Assembly: GCA_910577185.1 (NCBI GenBank)
Contig: CAJTLR010000027.1
Coordinates: 1 to 43,273 of the forward strand
Direction: 5' to 3'
From: an uncultured Acetatifactor sp.
GTDB taxonomy: Bacteria > Bacillota > Clostridia > Lachnospirales > Lachnospiraceae
Length of the DNA stretch: 43,273 nt
The notes beneath the pieces were generated by a model. That model saw only the letters and a program-made list of their open reading frames with translations, was not told the origin of the DNA and did not search any database. Each line of letters starts with the position of its first letter. Position 1 is the stretch's first letter. Below, one piece after another: positions 23,556-32,152 of the stretch. The position numbers and the translations under genes were made by a program.

Positions 23556-25277
23556 TTAAAAAGGATAATATACTACCTGATTTCCCAGCGACACGGCAAA
23601 AGACAGATTTGCCGCATCAATGCCGTCCGGTATCTGGAAGAACAGCTCCCCATCCTCGCTTTCTCCCGGATCCAGGTAGCTTCCGTTCAGGCATTTACCA
23701 TATGAGAGTAAGTCCACGCATTCATAAACTTCCCCTGTGCTGTTATCCACCAGTTCAATGACGGTGTCTTCACCGATGGTATAAATCATGGGAAGAAAAC
23801 CTGCATTCTCCGTACTTTTATTGGTAATGGTGAAATACCCCTTCGCAAAAACGTTCCCATCTCCCGGTTCATAGGCATATATCCCATGGGTAAAACCATC
23901 CGTAAGTTCTCCGGAATGATAGGTAATCTCCCAGTCTCCCACAATAACCGACTCTTCCTTTTCCAGCTGTGATTTTCCCGTAAGATTATCCAGCAATGCC
24001 ACATACAGATCCGGCGTGCCGATATTATGGTAAATATAGGACAATACATCCGCCCCTGTCACTTCGGGGAACTGGGCGCTCTCATCATCATAACTGGTAA
24101 AAATCCTGCTGGGCGCATTTTCAAGAATATTTCCCACATGGCAGAGCAGATTTCCAGTGGCCGCTTCAAATAAATCGATAGATGTACTGGAACGGACCTC
24201 CTGAATCTTGGTCTCACTGCCTCCGTCCGACTGGTAAAAATCGCCATATTCATAATTGGGAGTCAGTACCAGGTAGTAGTCTGCTTCCTCTGCCGCAGAA
24301 GGCATTTCTCCCGCAGAAAGTCCAAACATGAAATCACCCATGACCTGAAGCGGAGCAGGGGAATCCGCAAACTCCTCTGACTGAAGATTCCGGTATAGGG
24401 CAATTACTTTCTTTCCTTCCAGTTCAATGCTTTCCAGGGGTGTGTCTCCTGCCCCTTCCTTCAGCTCCGGGCCGTTCTCCACCGCAACCATCAGTTTCGT
24501 ATTATAATACAATTCCCCATTCACTTTGGATTCCACCCTGAGGGTGCTGCTTTCTTCTTCCAGTTCCGGAAGAACCTTCTGCATATAGATAATGTAATCC
24601 AGGGCTTCCTGCAGGGAATCCGCTTCTACGGCATCCGAATAATCATTCAGATAAATCCGGTTCCAGTCCTGGTATCCCCAGTCCTCATAAAATCCGGCTT
24701 CCATCAGCGCGTCTCCCGCCGTGATAATAGCCTTGGGATTTGCTTCCACCCACTGCTCTACTGCCTCTTTCAGCTTGTCCCCGTAAGAGACTTCGCTGTC
24801 CACCGTCCAGAGGGCTGTCACAGTCTGCCCGTCCAGGTCCTCCGCCGCTGCCAGTATGGGCCAGAAATAGTCATGCGGCCAGAACGCATCTTCAAAGGAT
24901 TCCTGGAATGCCTCCCCTTCAGCCACCATGGAAAGACACTGCGCCGCATACTGGGCACTCTCGGGATAATCCACCGAAAATGCTCCTTTTGTCCAGGAGT
25001 CTTCACTGTCTACCTCTCTTTTATTCTGGTACTCCCGCGCGCACAGCAGGGCTGCCGCTTTAAACTTCTGGCTCTGGGTGCTGTCGGCAGAGTCGAATTC
25101 CTGCTTCAGCGCCTCCAGGTCAAAATCTGTCCAGTTCTGTGTCACATATGTACCAAAGTCCTCTGCCTTCCGCGCTTCGCTCCAATACTTATCCCCTTTG
25201 CTTCTGGAGCCTCCTGCGCAGGCTGACAGCCCCGTACAAACCAAAAAACCACACAGCAGAACCATAAATCTTTTCAT
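23556..25277 (-). CDS. Large lipoprotein of unknown function
   Basis: This encodes 573 residues. The signal peptide ends in the lipobox LSAC (VCTGLSACAGG), so it is predicted to be anchored outside the membrane. The mature part is acidic and Trp/Tyr rich (WTDFDLEALKQEF, WPHDYFWPILAAAEDLDGQTVTALW), and no catalytic motif is recognised. The last 110 residues look like a beta-sandwich with DVEWEITYHSG-like and FTITNKSTENAGFLP strands. The ATG at 25277 fits the signal peptide; an in-frame ATG eight codons upstream is less likely. A promoter with TTGATG-17-TAAAAT lies at 25361-25389. It appears to be a single-gene unit. Function is unknown. Confidence 0.8.
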   Translation of the reverse strand: MKRFMVLLCGFLVCTGLSACAGGSRSKGDKYWSEARKAEDFGTYVTQNWTDFDLEALKQEFDSADSTQSQKFKAAALLCAREYQNKREVDSEDSWTKGAFSVDYPESAQYAAQCLSMVAEGEAFQESFEDAFWPHDYFWPILAAAEDLDGQTVTALWTVDSEVSYGDKLKEAVEQWVEANPKAIITAGDALMEAGFYEDWGYQDWNRIYLNDYSDAVEADSLQEALDYIIYMQKVLPELEEESSTLRVESKVNGELYYNTKLMVAVENGPELKEGAGDTPLESIELEGKKVIALYRNLQSEEFADSPAPLQVMGDFMFGLSAGEMPSAAEEADYYLVLTPNYEYGDFYQSDGGSETKIQEVRSSTSIDLFEAATGNLLCHVGNILENAPSRIFTSYDDESAQFPEVTGADVLSYIYHNIGTPDLYVALLDNLTGKSQLEKEESVIVGDWEITYHSGELTDGFTHGIYAYEPGDGNVFAKGYFTITNKSTENAGFLPMIYTIGEDTVIELVDNSTGEVYECVDLLSYGKCLNGSYLDPGESEDGELFFQIPDGIDAANLSFAVSLGNQVVYYPF

Positions 25278-25360
25278 TTTCCCGTTTCTCCTTTTTGTCA
25301 TTCATGATCATGCGATTTACACGGATTGTGTGTATCTCCGAAACCCGTAAATCTATTGTG

Positions 25361-25389
25361 ATTTTATCACTTTTACACAATATCATCAA
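25361..25389 (-). promoter_or_regulatory. Promoter of large lipoprotein gene
   Basis: On the minus strand -35 TTGATG (25389-25384) and -10 TAAAAT (25366-25361) are spaced by 17 bp, about 85 bp before the start codon. Confidence 0.55.
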
Positions 25390-25426
25390 TACAAATCTGG
25401 TTTCTTGTTTTTACATCTTTCAGGCA

Positions 25427-26164
25427 TCAGAAATAATTTTTGGTAAACTCATAAATCGCTATGCCCGCAGCCAATGATAGGTTTAAAGAATCTATGGCGT
25501 CTGAATGCGAAATCCGCAGACTCTGTCCGACTTTTAAAAAAGAGTCATCCAGCCCGGTTGCTTCGTTTCCGAAAATAAGGGAAAATGCACAATCCCTGTC
25601 CAGAGGAAAGGCGCCCAGTTTTTTGGCCCCCTTTAACATAAACGGATACATACACCGGTCCGCACCATACACGGTGGCATACTCCTCAAAAGAAGAAAAA
25701 TATTTATAATTCAGATGAAATAAAGAACCCATGGAAGCCCTTATGACCTTGGGATTAAAAATATCCACTGCGGGTTCTATAATTGCCAGGTTGCGGATAC
25801 CGAATCCAATACATGTCCTGATTATCGTTCCCATATTTCCGGTATCACTGGGATTTACCAATACCACATGGTTTTCCCCCTTTTCCATTTCACACTGAAA
25901 CTTGTGAAACACTCCCACAACGATACAGCTGTCTTTTTCCCTTAATTTTTCCAGCAGTTTGTCATTGATCACAAGAGGAATATCATTTTTGTCGCATAAC
26001 AGCTTTATTTTATCATATATTTCCTTGCTGGCAGTGCTATGAATCAGTATTTTTTCAACATTTTCCGGTCGGTTTTCCAACAACTCGTATGTAGGAAAGG
26101 CGCCAAAAGTGTAAGAATAATCGTTCTTTTTATTGTATCTTTTCATATCTTTATTCGATAACAT
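25427..26164 (-). CDS. TrmH/SpoU-family RNA 2'-O-methyltransferase
   Basis: This is a 245-residue SPOUT-fold protein. An N-terminal substrate-binding part (about 1-95) precedes the methyltransferase domain with its three motifs: NPSDTGNMGTIIRTC near 104, LIFGNEATGLDD near 190 and ISHSDAIDSLNLSLAAGIA near 215. These form the trefoil knot that binds S-adenosylmethionine. The family methylates ribose in rRNA or tRNA; the target base cannot be assigned. The ATG at 26164 has AAGGAG at 6 nt. The amidase gene lies 49 bp upstream on the same strand. Confidence 0.92.
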   Translation of the reverse strand: MLSNKDMKRYNKKNDYSYTFGAFPTYELLENRPENVEKILIHSTASKEIYDKIKLLCDKNDIPLVINDKLLEKLREKDSCIVVGVFHKFQCEMEKGENHVVLVNPSDTGNMGTIIRTCIGFGIRNLAIIEPAVDIFNPKVIRASMGSLFHLNYKYFSSFEEYATVYGADRCMYPFMLKGAKKLGAFPLDRDCAFSLIFGNEATGLDDSFLKVGQSLRISHSDAIDSLNLSLAAGIAIYEFTKNYF

Positions 26165-26212
26165 GCCCTGCTCCTTTGCATTTGCCCCATATTTTCGCAG
26201 TCCGTCGTGAAG

Positions 26213-26989
26213 CTAAAGATCCATTTGTTTTTGCAGAATACCCTCTGCAATTTTTTGCGCCAGCATTTCCTGGTAATCTTCTTTCGACAGCTTTCGGCGC
26301 TCGGAATTATTGGAAAGAAATCCCATTTCTACCAGAACCGCGGACATTTGCGTGTTCTGCAAAACATAATAGCTCTCGGCTTTTGCGTCCCTGGCCTTGA
26401 TGTCGTCACTCAGCGAGACTGCTTTGATAATGCTTTCTGCGTACTCCCTGCTTTCCGTCGCCTCCGGACTGCTGTAATAACATTCCAGACCGGAGACCTG
26501 GTTATCTCCTTCATAATAGTTGCAATGAAGGCTGATGAAGAAATCTGCCCCGGACTCGTTGGCGGCTGAAGCGCGCTGTGCCAGGCTCATGTCTTCATCG
26601 GAACTTCTGGTCAGGATCACCTCTACATTGTTATCCTCCAGAATGGTTTTTAACTTCAGGGCCACCGAAAGATTGATATCCTTTTCTATCACCTCTCCGC
26701 TGACAGTCCCTCCGTCACTTCCTCCATGGCCTGCATCTATGACCACACAGTGCTCGGGTATATCGTTCCCTGCGAAAATAACAGAGGCCTTGTCCCTGTT
26801 GTTTCTGTCCCTTTCATCATCTTTCTCCGTAATTCTGCCATATATATAAAAGCAGCCGTAAACTGCAAATATCACCAGGATCAGTGGGATCAGTACAACC
26901 AGCACCCGCAATAGATATGCAAGGATAAGCCGTTTGAGTCTTTTTCGCCGTCTGCCCCTTTTTCTCTTTCTGTACTTTTTCTGGTCCAT
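26213..26989 (-). CDS. N-acetylmuramoyl-L-alanine amidase (Amidase_3)
   Basis: This is a 258-residue membrane-anchored cell-wall hydrolase. A very basic N-terminus (KKYRKRKRGRRRKRLKR) precedes one membrane segment (LLRVLVVLIPLILVIFAVYG), then an Amidase_3 domain from about 85. Zinc ligands are visible: His in VIDAGHGGSDGG, Glu in the DINLSVALKLK helix region, His in FISLHCNYYEG, and the catalytic Glu in AVLVEMGFLSN. It cuts the bond between MurNAc and L-alanine in peptidoglycan. The start is uncertain: ATG at 26989 or 27031; the frame runs to 27124 but that crosses a terminator hairpin. Confidence 0.87.
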   Translation of the reverse strand: MDQKKYRKRKRGRRRKRLKRLILAYLLRVLVVLIPLILVIFAVYGCFYIYGRITEKDDERDRNNRDKASVIFAGNDIPEHCVVIDAGHGGSDGGTVSGEVIEKDINLSVALKLKTILEDNNVEVILTRSSDEDMSLAQRASAANESGADFFISLHCNYYEGDNQVSGLECYYSSPEATESREYAESIIKAVSLSDDIKARDAKAESYYVLQNTQMSAVLVEMGFLSNNSERRKLSKEDYQEMLAQKIAEGILQKQMDL

Positions 26990-27064
26990 AGCCGTATCTG
27001 TTCCCCATCTTCTTTCAAAAATGATGCGCATCTGTAAGCAGCATAAAATCAAAGATTGAAATAG

Positions 27065-27103
27065 CAAAGCCGAAAGCCCGCTAAAATCAGGCTTTCGGCT
27101 TTG
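27065..27103. terminator. Strong hairpin upstream of amidase gene
   Basis: A perfect 14-bp stem (CAAAGCCGAAAGCC at 27065-27078 with its complement at 27090-27103) around an 11-nt loop. On the minus strand it follows the 65-residue gene and precedes the amidase, and T-rich sequence follows. It most likely terminates upstream transcription. Confidence 0.65.
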
Positions 27104-27236
27104 TTCCCAGCGTTCCCCGGGCAATTGGGAAATCTTAGTTCTATCCTCATTTTATTATCTTTTTATTTTACTTGAATCCAAATCAAAAAGCAATGAAAAC
27201 AAGATATTTTATCCTGCGTGGGAAGTTATGATCCTT

Positions 27237-27434
27237 TTAAAGAAGTGCTAATGCTCTTTTATACAACGGATCTAATTCACACCCGCAGCTTCCACATTCT
27301 TCGTCTGCCTGTTTGATTACTGCTGCCAAAGCGTCCGGATCGGATTTCCCGTCTAACCATTGTTGTGCCGGAACAGCAATAAAATCCCAGCCAGAGGCAG
27401 CAAACTTCTCCATAATCGTTTTTAATTCTTCCAT
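27237..27434 (-). CDS. Small Cys-containing hypothetical protein
   Basis: This encodes 65 residues with an acidic helical N-terminus (MEELKTIMEKFAASGWDF), a middle WLDGKSDPDALAAVIKQADEE and a compact GSCGCELDPLYKRALALL end. No signal peptide or membrane segment is present. The SCGCELDPLY tail looks familiar from small uncharacterised Clostridia proteins, but I cannot name the family. The ATG at 27434 has AAGGAG at 7 nt, a good ribosome site. It stands alone with a terminator downstream. Confidence 0.7.
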   Translation of the reverse strand: MEELKTIMEKFAASGWDFIAVPAQQWLDGKSDPDALAAVIKQADEECGSCGCELDPLYKRALALL

Positions 27435-27614
27435 AACCTTACTCCTTTCACGTTGCCAGTCTTACCCGGCTTCCCTGCTTCCGGTATAAAATTCTATCCC
27501 CGGGATATTTTTTATGTCTCTTCCCTTATACACTGTAATCCCATATCAGGTTTATCAATCATAATATACCGGAACAGCCTGGTAATTGTCAAGCAATATG
27601 GTATTTCTCATATC

Positions 27615-28253
27615 TTATTGTCCATTTTCTGATGACAAGGTTTGCATGAGTGCAAAAAAATGCTCAGGTTTACCAGTGCTGAAATAATCATACCATGCTT
27701 TTAGTGTATCTGCTTCAAAAACGCCTAAATGTTCAATAATATGTTTTGCCCACAACAAAGCTCCGGTGGAACCTGCAGTAATCAGGTTATTATCCGCTAC
27801 TGAAGGCTCATCAACATAAAAGCTTTGACCTTTATAGCCAGGAGAAACCATTTCAAGAAATCCCGCCCCATTACTGGTATGCGGACGATTATCCAGCAGC
27901 CCAAAACCGGCAAGGGCAGCGGTCGCGCCACAAATTCCACACACCGTAGCCCCCAAAGTCAGAAATTCCCTTGCTTTTTCCAGAATAGCCCCGTGCTTTG
28001 AATCATTCCATGTATTTGCACCCGGCAAAAGCAGCACGCTTGTTTCACTCACAACAATATCCTCAATGGAGCAGTCAGGTATGATTGTCAGGCCGCCCAT
28101 TGTACGGACCGGCTCCTTAGTATAACTGACTGTTTTGAGAGATACACGCTGCGCGTCCTTTTTGAAAAACCGGCCGGAATAAAGCTCCGAAGTGACGTGC
28201 CCCATCTCCCAGTCAGCTAAAGTATCAAGAACATAAACATAGATTGTAAACAT
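27615..28253 (-). CDS. DJ-1/PfpI-family protein
   Basis: This is a 212-residue class I glutamine-amidotransferase-like protein. The nucleophile elbow is GATVCGICGATAALAGFGLL near residues 100-118, and SVLLLPGANTW near 70 provides the conserved turn. The C-terminal part has DNNLITAGSTGALLWAKHIIEHLG. DJ-1/PfpI proteins include glyoxalases, proteases and amidases as well as stress proteins, so the activity is not assigned. The ATG at 28253 has GGAGGG. It is divergent from the WYL regulator at 28361, which probably controls it. Confidence 0.92.
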   Translation of the reverse strand: MFTIYVYVLDTLADWEMGHVTSELYSGRFFKKDAQRVSLKTVSYTKEPVRTMGGLTIIPDCSIEDIVVSETSVLLLPGANTWNDSKHGAILEKAREFLTLGATVCGICGATAALAGFGLLDNRPHTSNGAGFLEMVSPGYKGQSFYVDEPSVADNNLITAGSTGALLWAKHIIEHLGVFEADTLKAWYDYFSTGKPEHFFALMQTLSSENGQ

Positions 28254-28360
28254 AAATTCCCTCCGTCTTCCTTATTTGATTGATTTATTTTCATCCATAG
28301 TGTACCATATAATTATTGACAGCAGTATGGCAACAATCAAAACCAAAAGGAGACTGCCGG

Positions 28361-29287
28361 ATGAAAGTAGACAGACTTGTCAGTATTATTATGATACTTC
28401 TCGATAAAAAACGGATCGGCGCACAAGAATTAGCAGACATGTTTGAAGTTTCGCCCCGCACAATCTACCGCGATATAGACGCAATCAACATGGCGGGTAT
28501 TCCCGTCCGCTCCACACCGGGAGTCGGCGGCGGCTTTGAAATCATGCAGGAATACAAAATGGATAAAAAGGTTTTTTCGACGGATGATCTTTCGGCTCTT
28601 TTGATGGGCCTTACCAGTCTTTCAGGCATGATACGAGGTGATGAACTAATACACACTCTTGCAAAAGTCAGAAGTTTTATCCCTGCCGACAAAGTGAAAG
28701 AAATTGAATTCAAAGTTAATCAAATATGTATCGATTTAAGTCCGTGGATGGGCAACAGCAGAATACAGCCATATTTAGAGATTATAAAAACAGCTATGCA
28801 GAAAAACAAGCTGCTGGCCTTTGAATATATCGCCCACCATGGAAATAAAACCACACGAACGGTTGAGCCGTATCAGCTTATATTAAAAGGCAGTCATTGG
28901 TACTTACAAGGATATTGCCGCAAAAGAAATGATTTTCGCTTATTTCGATTATCACGCATGTCGAACCTGCAGAGGAAAGAGGAATTTTTCGCGCCGCGGA
29001 ATTACCAAAAACCTCAGTTGGATTTTGATGACCTTTGGGCAGATATGCAGACAAGAATTAAAATCCGCATCCATCGATCTGTCATGGACAGAGTGCTTGA
29101 TTTTTGCTCTTTTGAAGATTTTTCGCCCCACGGGGACGATCATTTCATTGTCAATTTTCCTTTCCTGGAAAACGAATACCATTATGGTATTGTATTGAGC
29201 TTCGGAGATAAATGCGAATGTTTAGAACCTTTCCATATCCGCGCAGAAATAAAACGCAGAATACACGATATGGCCGCAATTTACTAA
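28361..29287 (+). CDS. YafY-type HTH/WYL transcriptional regulator
   Basis: This is a 308-residue regulator. An N-terminal HTH_11 winged helix (VDRLVSIIMILLDKKRIGAQ, then SPRTIYRDIDAINMAGIPVR) precedes a WYL ligand-sensing domain near 140-210 (EYIAHHGNKTTRTVEPYQL, GSHWYLQGYCRKRNDFRLFRL) and a C-terminal WCX region. The ATG at 28361 has AAGGAG at 8-9 nt; an upstream frame of 15 codons starts inside the promoter region and was not used. Divergent from the DJ-1/PfpI gene 107 bp away. Its stop codon lies in the loop of a terminator at 29270-29300. Confidence 0.92.
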   Translation: MKVDRLVSIIMILLDKKRIGAQELADMFEVSPRTIYRDIDAINMAGIPVRSTPGVGGGFEIMQEYKMDKKVFSTDDLSALLMGLTSLSGMIRGDELIHTLAKVRSFIPADKVKEIEFKVNQICIDLSPWMGNSRIQPYLEIIKTAMQKNKLLAFEYIAHHGNKTTRTVEPYQLILKGSHWYLQGYCRKRNDFRLFRLSRMSNLQRKEEFFAPRNYQKPQLDFDDLWADMQTRIKIRIHRSVMDRVLDFCSFEDFSPHGDDHFIVNFPFLENEYHYGIVLSFGDKCECLEPFHIRAEIKRRIHDMAAIY

Positions 29288-29300
29288 AATCTGCGGCCAT
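29270..29300 (+). terminator. Terminator of WYL regulator gene
   Basis: A perfect 9-bp stem (ATGGCCGCA at 29270-29278 with its complement at 29292-29300) holds the stop codon in its loop and is followed by CATTTTCTTTTTC. A good intrinsic terminator on the plus strand. Confidence 0.75.
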
Positions 29301-29315
29301 CATTTTCTTTTTCCA

Positions 29316-29663
29316 CTATTCGATTACATGAATACTATATACATTCATAATTTGTGCAGGATATGATTCCGCAATCGAACCATCATATTCAATTTCCAAA
29401 ATATTGCCAACTTCCGGCTCCGTTGGGGAATCCATATCCGTCATGGGTATGGTTATCCGGTCCGCACTGTTCAATTCTGCGCTTCCTTCAACCGGCTCCA
29501 CAAGGTAATAACCATCATGTATTTCTAATACAACCGCCTGGAATGTGGCTGTTTCGTCTCCAGCCACATTCGGTTCTCTGCCACCGCCGGACGTTCCACA
29601 AGCGGCCACTGTCAATATAAGGCTCATCACTAAAATGAGCAGCAGTCTTTTTTTCATAAGCAT
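29316..29663 (-). CDS. Small DUF3221-like lipoprotein
   Basis: This encodes 115 residues. The signal peptide ends in VAACGTSGG, a clear lipobox, followed by a Gly-rich linker. The mature domain (TFQAVVLEIHDGYYLVEPVEG, DRITIPMTDM, VGNILEIEYDG) looks like a small beta-barrel of the DUF3221/YobA type; this is by pattern only. The ATG at 29663 has GGGAGG at 4 nt; a second in-frame ATG two codons later has better spacing. The palindromic repeat copy 2 begins 9 bp upstream, so it would lie in the mRNA leader. Confidence 0.78.
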   Translation of the reverse strand: MLMKKRLLLILVMSLILTVAACGTSGGGREPNVAGDETATFQAVVLEIHDGYYLVEPVEGSAELNSADRITIPMTDMDSPTEPEVGNILEIEYDGSIAESYPAQIMNVYSIHVIE

Positions 29664-29672
29664 ATGACCTCC

Positions 29673-29765
29673 CAATCGAGTAGGGGAATGCTCTTCTCCA
29701 CTGCTCGCCGCGCGGGGCGCATGTTGCGTCAGCAACTATTTTCCTTATGCGCCCCTGCGCATAAA
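29673..29765. repeat. Palindromic dispersed repeat, copy 2
   Basis: This is an inverted near-copy of 795-887. Shared parts include TTATGCGC-AGGG-GCGCATAAGGAA, GTTGCTGACGCAAC and ATGCGCCCCGCGCGGC, when read on the minus strand. The long third stem is less perfect here. It ends directly before the ribosome site of the DUF3221-like gene. Confidence 0.75.
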
Positions 29766-29811
29766 CTTGATACCATGATTCTGTGCGCTTCAGCACGCAT
29801 GGAATCAGAAG

Positions 29812-29836
29812 CCGAAACAGTGTCTTTCTGTTTCGG
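29812..29836. terminator. Hairpin downstream of MacB-like gene
   Basis: A perfect 9-bp stem (CCGAAACAG with CTGTTTCGG) and 7-nt loop, about 150 bp after the stop of the MacB-like gene on the minus strand. It could terminate the TCS/importer cluster; no T run is seen on that strand. Confidence 0.4.
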
Positions 29837-29985
29837 TATTATACCATTCCGTTCCCATAACTGCAAATTTTTTAGCAGCTCTCCGTGCGCGCTCCATAAC
29901 CTGGCAGTCGTTAAGCTGCATCACAAGCACATCCTGCACCCGACAGGTTCTCCCTAAAATAATAGCATGCTATCCTGCCGACAAC

Positions 29986-31059
29986 TTATTTCCTGTCAGG
30001 CTTTCGGGTAACTATACACAACGAAAAGAAATTAAAATACACTGCTGCGGATAGAAGGGAAACCAAATTCCAATGCGGCAATAACGGCATATTGTATAAC
30101 TCAGTACCGGCAAGCAGATAAAAATCAGTCATATAAAAAAACATATCTTTCCAACTGCCTCCCGGCAATTCATAGGCTGGCGGCACACACCATGCAAGTT
30201 CCACAGCTTTCCATAACAGAATAATCCCTATGCAAGTTCCCAGAATCCGTAACACACTGATACGAAACCATTTCGTGTCTACATTCCCGTTCTGCCTAAA
30301 ATCCATTATTTGTGAAATGCACTTCCTCCATTTCCACACCGGTCTGCAGGCAGAAAACACTGCATATACCCCTGCCATGATCAGCAGTAAAAGAAACCTT
30401 TGCCGGAAAATGCCCTTTACCAGATCTATCTGCGTAATTTTGAACGTTTCTATGGGATTCCCCGCCTTCTTCATCACCAGTGCCCCATGGGCCAGGTTTG
30501 CAAACCCGCACCAAACCTGGCTGACTTCCAAATCCTGAATATCCAGAAGATTTTTTGTGGAATACGGTATATAAATTCCCGCTTCTTCCCCGTCCTGCCC
30601 TGCCATGATCCCTATGATCCGGTAAGGCACTTTATTCAGATACACCGTCTCACCCACACATTTCCGGTTCCCAAAAAGCCGCGTTGCTGCCGTCTCATTA
30701 AGCACCATTACCGCCAGCTTTCTGTCTATCTGCATACCGTTAAAAAAGGCGCCTTCCTGCATGTGGGTATTTGTAAAAAATGCGTAGTTTTCGTTGGTCA
30801 GGAAAACCGGAATTTCCTCCCTGCGAAAACCGTTTGACACATCAGGGTAAACCTGCATCGTATAGGTCAGGTCAATCCCCTCCTTCTCAATATTGGTAAT
30901 GTGTTTTTCTGTAAAAACCCGGTCAGCACGCCGGAAAGATAATGCATATATCCCATGGCACACCGCATTCTGCATTTTCAGCCAGGACAACAGGCACATT
31001 CCCGCCGCTCCCACAAGAATAAGAAACACCAGTAATTTCCTTCCGAATATTCCTTTCAT
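29986..31059 (-). CDS. MacB/FtsX-like ABC exporter permease
   Basis: This encodes 357 residues. One N-terminal membrane segment (LLVFLILVGAAGMCLLSWL) precedes a large extracellular domain of about 190 residues resembling the MacB periplasmic core (LNETAATRLFGNRKCVGETVYLNKVPYRIIGIM in two parts). Three more membrane segments follow. That arrangement is typical of FtsX/MacB-type permeases working with an adaptor and an ATPase. The ATG overlaps the stop of the HlyD-like gene (ATGA), so the two are translationally coupled. No ATPase gene is present nearby on this strand, which is unusual. Confidence 0.75.
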   Translation of the reverse strand: MKGIFGRKLLVFLILVGAAGMCLLSWLKMQNAVCHGIYALSFRRADRVFTEKHITNIEKEGIDLTYTMQVYPDVSNGFRREEIPVFLTNENYAFFTNTHMQEGAFFNGMQIDRKLAVMVLNETAATRLFGNRKCVGETVYLNKVPYRIIGIMAGQDGEEAGIYIPYSTKNLLDIQDLEVSQVWCGFANLAHGALVMKKAGNPIETFKITQIDLVKGIFRQRFLLLLIMAGVYAVFSACRPVWKWRKCISQIMDFRQNGNVDTKWFRISVLRILGTCIGIILLWKAVELAWCVPPAYELPGGSWKDMFFYMTDFYLLAGTELYNMPLLPHWNLVSLLSAAVYFNFFSLCIVTRKPDRK

Positions 31060-32078
31060 TGTGTGCCATCTCCCTCGTAAAATACATTGCTTCCATCCGC
31101 AATTTCACCTATAGATGCTATGATGACAAGCTCATCCGCCGGCAGTCCCCTTACCGCACAGCAGGCCTCATCGGAATCCAGCAAATCCACAGACATCCTG
31201 TGGGCCTTGTATCCTTCCCCCAGTACACTGTCATTCTCCCGCATTACCAGAACATAATATCCGGTTGCATCTTTGCACAATGCTGCTGCCGGAATCAGCG
31301 TATCATACAGCTCGCCCTCTTCCCTGATGGTTATTTTCACCCTCTCTCCTGCCAGGGGCGCACCCGCACGTCTCACTGTGATATTTACTTTATAGCCTTG
31401 CAGATCCTGGCTCTCATAACCGGAGATAGAGCTGATTTCTCCCTCCACCGACTCGTTCTGATCCACAAGTTCCAGCACCGGAACGCTTTCCATGCTGATA
31501 TGTTCAAACTGTTCTTCGCTGATCACCAGACCGCATACCCATTCTTCCGACTTTTCAGCAATCTCATATAAAACCGTATTCTGCACGGAGGACACATATA
31601 TCCCCTTGCTGACACCGATCCATGAGACAATACCATCTTTATCCGCCCTGACATCATACATTTCCCCGGTTCCGTTCCCTTCAACCCGCATCAAGGTCTG
31701 GCCCGCCTTTACCTCATCCCCCACATCCGCCAGTATCTCCCTTATCTTGCCGTCGATGTCTGCGTAGACAAGTTCCGTGTACGCATAGACAAATTCTGAA
31801 GTTCCTTCCACTGTAAAGATAAGTCTGCCCTGCCTGGGCAATGCTGCTGTTACCACCGGAAGCCGGTAGTTATAAAAGGATTTTGAAAGAAACGTCAGCG
31901 CCAATAAAACAATAACTAAAACTGCAAATATTTTCTGAAATCTTTTTTTCCGTTGGAATACTCTTTCTAATTGCAATGCTTTTTCCAATTGAAATTCCTT
32001 TTCTAATTGCAATACTTTTTCTAATTGGAATTCTTTTTCCAATTGGGATGCTTTTTTTCCATTTTCTGCCTGATCCAT
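31056..32078 (-). CDS. HlyD/MacA-like membrane fusion adaptor
   Basis: This is a 340-residue protein. The cytoplasmic N-terminus carries six tandem six-residue repeats of QLEKEF/QLEKVL type (residues 12-47), followed by a membrane segment (IFAVLVIVLLALTFLSKSF). The outer part has a lipoyl-like hairpin (VYADIDGKIREILADVGDEVKAGQTLMRVEG) and a beta-barrel (VPVLELVDQNESVEGEISSI, VRRAGAPLAGERVKITIREEG), as in adaptors of MacAB-type exporters; the long coiled hairpin is short or absent. The ATG at 32078 has AAAGGA at 7 nt; the frame extends 43 codons further into the permease gene. Coupled to the MacB-like gene. Confidence 0.83.
   Translation of the reverse strand: MDQAENGKKASQLEKEFQLEKVLQLEKEFQLEKALQLERVFQRKKRFQKIFAVLVIVLLALTFLSKSFYNYRLPVVTAALPRQGRLIFTVEGTSEFVYAYTELVYADIDGKIREILADVGDEVKAGQTLMRVEGNGTGEMYDVRADKDGIVSWIGVSKGIYVSSVQNTVLYEIAEKSEEWVCGLVISEEQFEHISMESVPVLELVDQNESVEGEISSISGYESQDLQGYKVNITVRRAGAPLAGERVKITIREEGELYDTLIPAAALCKDATGYYVLVMRENDSVLGEGYKAHRMSVDLLDSDEACCAVRGLPADELVIIASIGEIADGSNVFYEGDGTQ
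31938..32045 (-). repeat. Six 18-bp tandem repeats inside HlyD-like gene
   Basis: Six in-phase 18-bp units encode QLEKEF, QLEKVL, QLEKEF, QLEKAL, QLERVF and QRKKRF. The EF and VL/AL endings alternate in the first four, suggesting a 36-bp duplication. The last units have diverged. Confidence 0.85.
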
Positions 32079-32152
32079 TTTCCATTCCTTTCCTCTTTCT
32101 GTCATATTCCCACGGAACAAGAATTCCGGTAATTCCTTAAAATTCTTATCCC

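Larger units (their letters stand above)
29664..29985. other. Gene-free stretch with repeat and hairpins
   Basis: No gene is seen. The stretch holds repeat copy 2 (29673-29765), an imperfect hairpin at about 29776-29807, a 9-bp perfect hairpin (29812-29820 with 29828-29836) that may end the upstream minus-strand operon, and a 12-bp palindrome ATAGCATGCTAT at 29962-29973. Confidence 0.6.
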
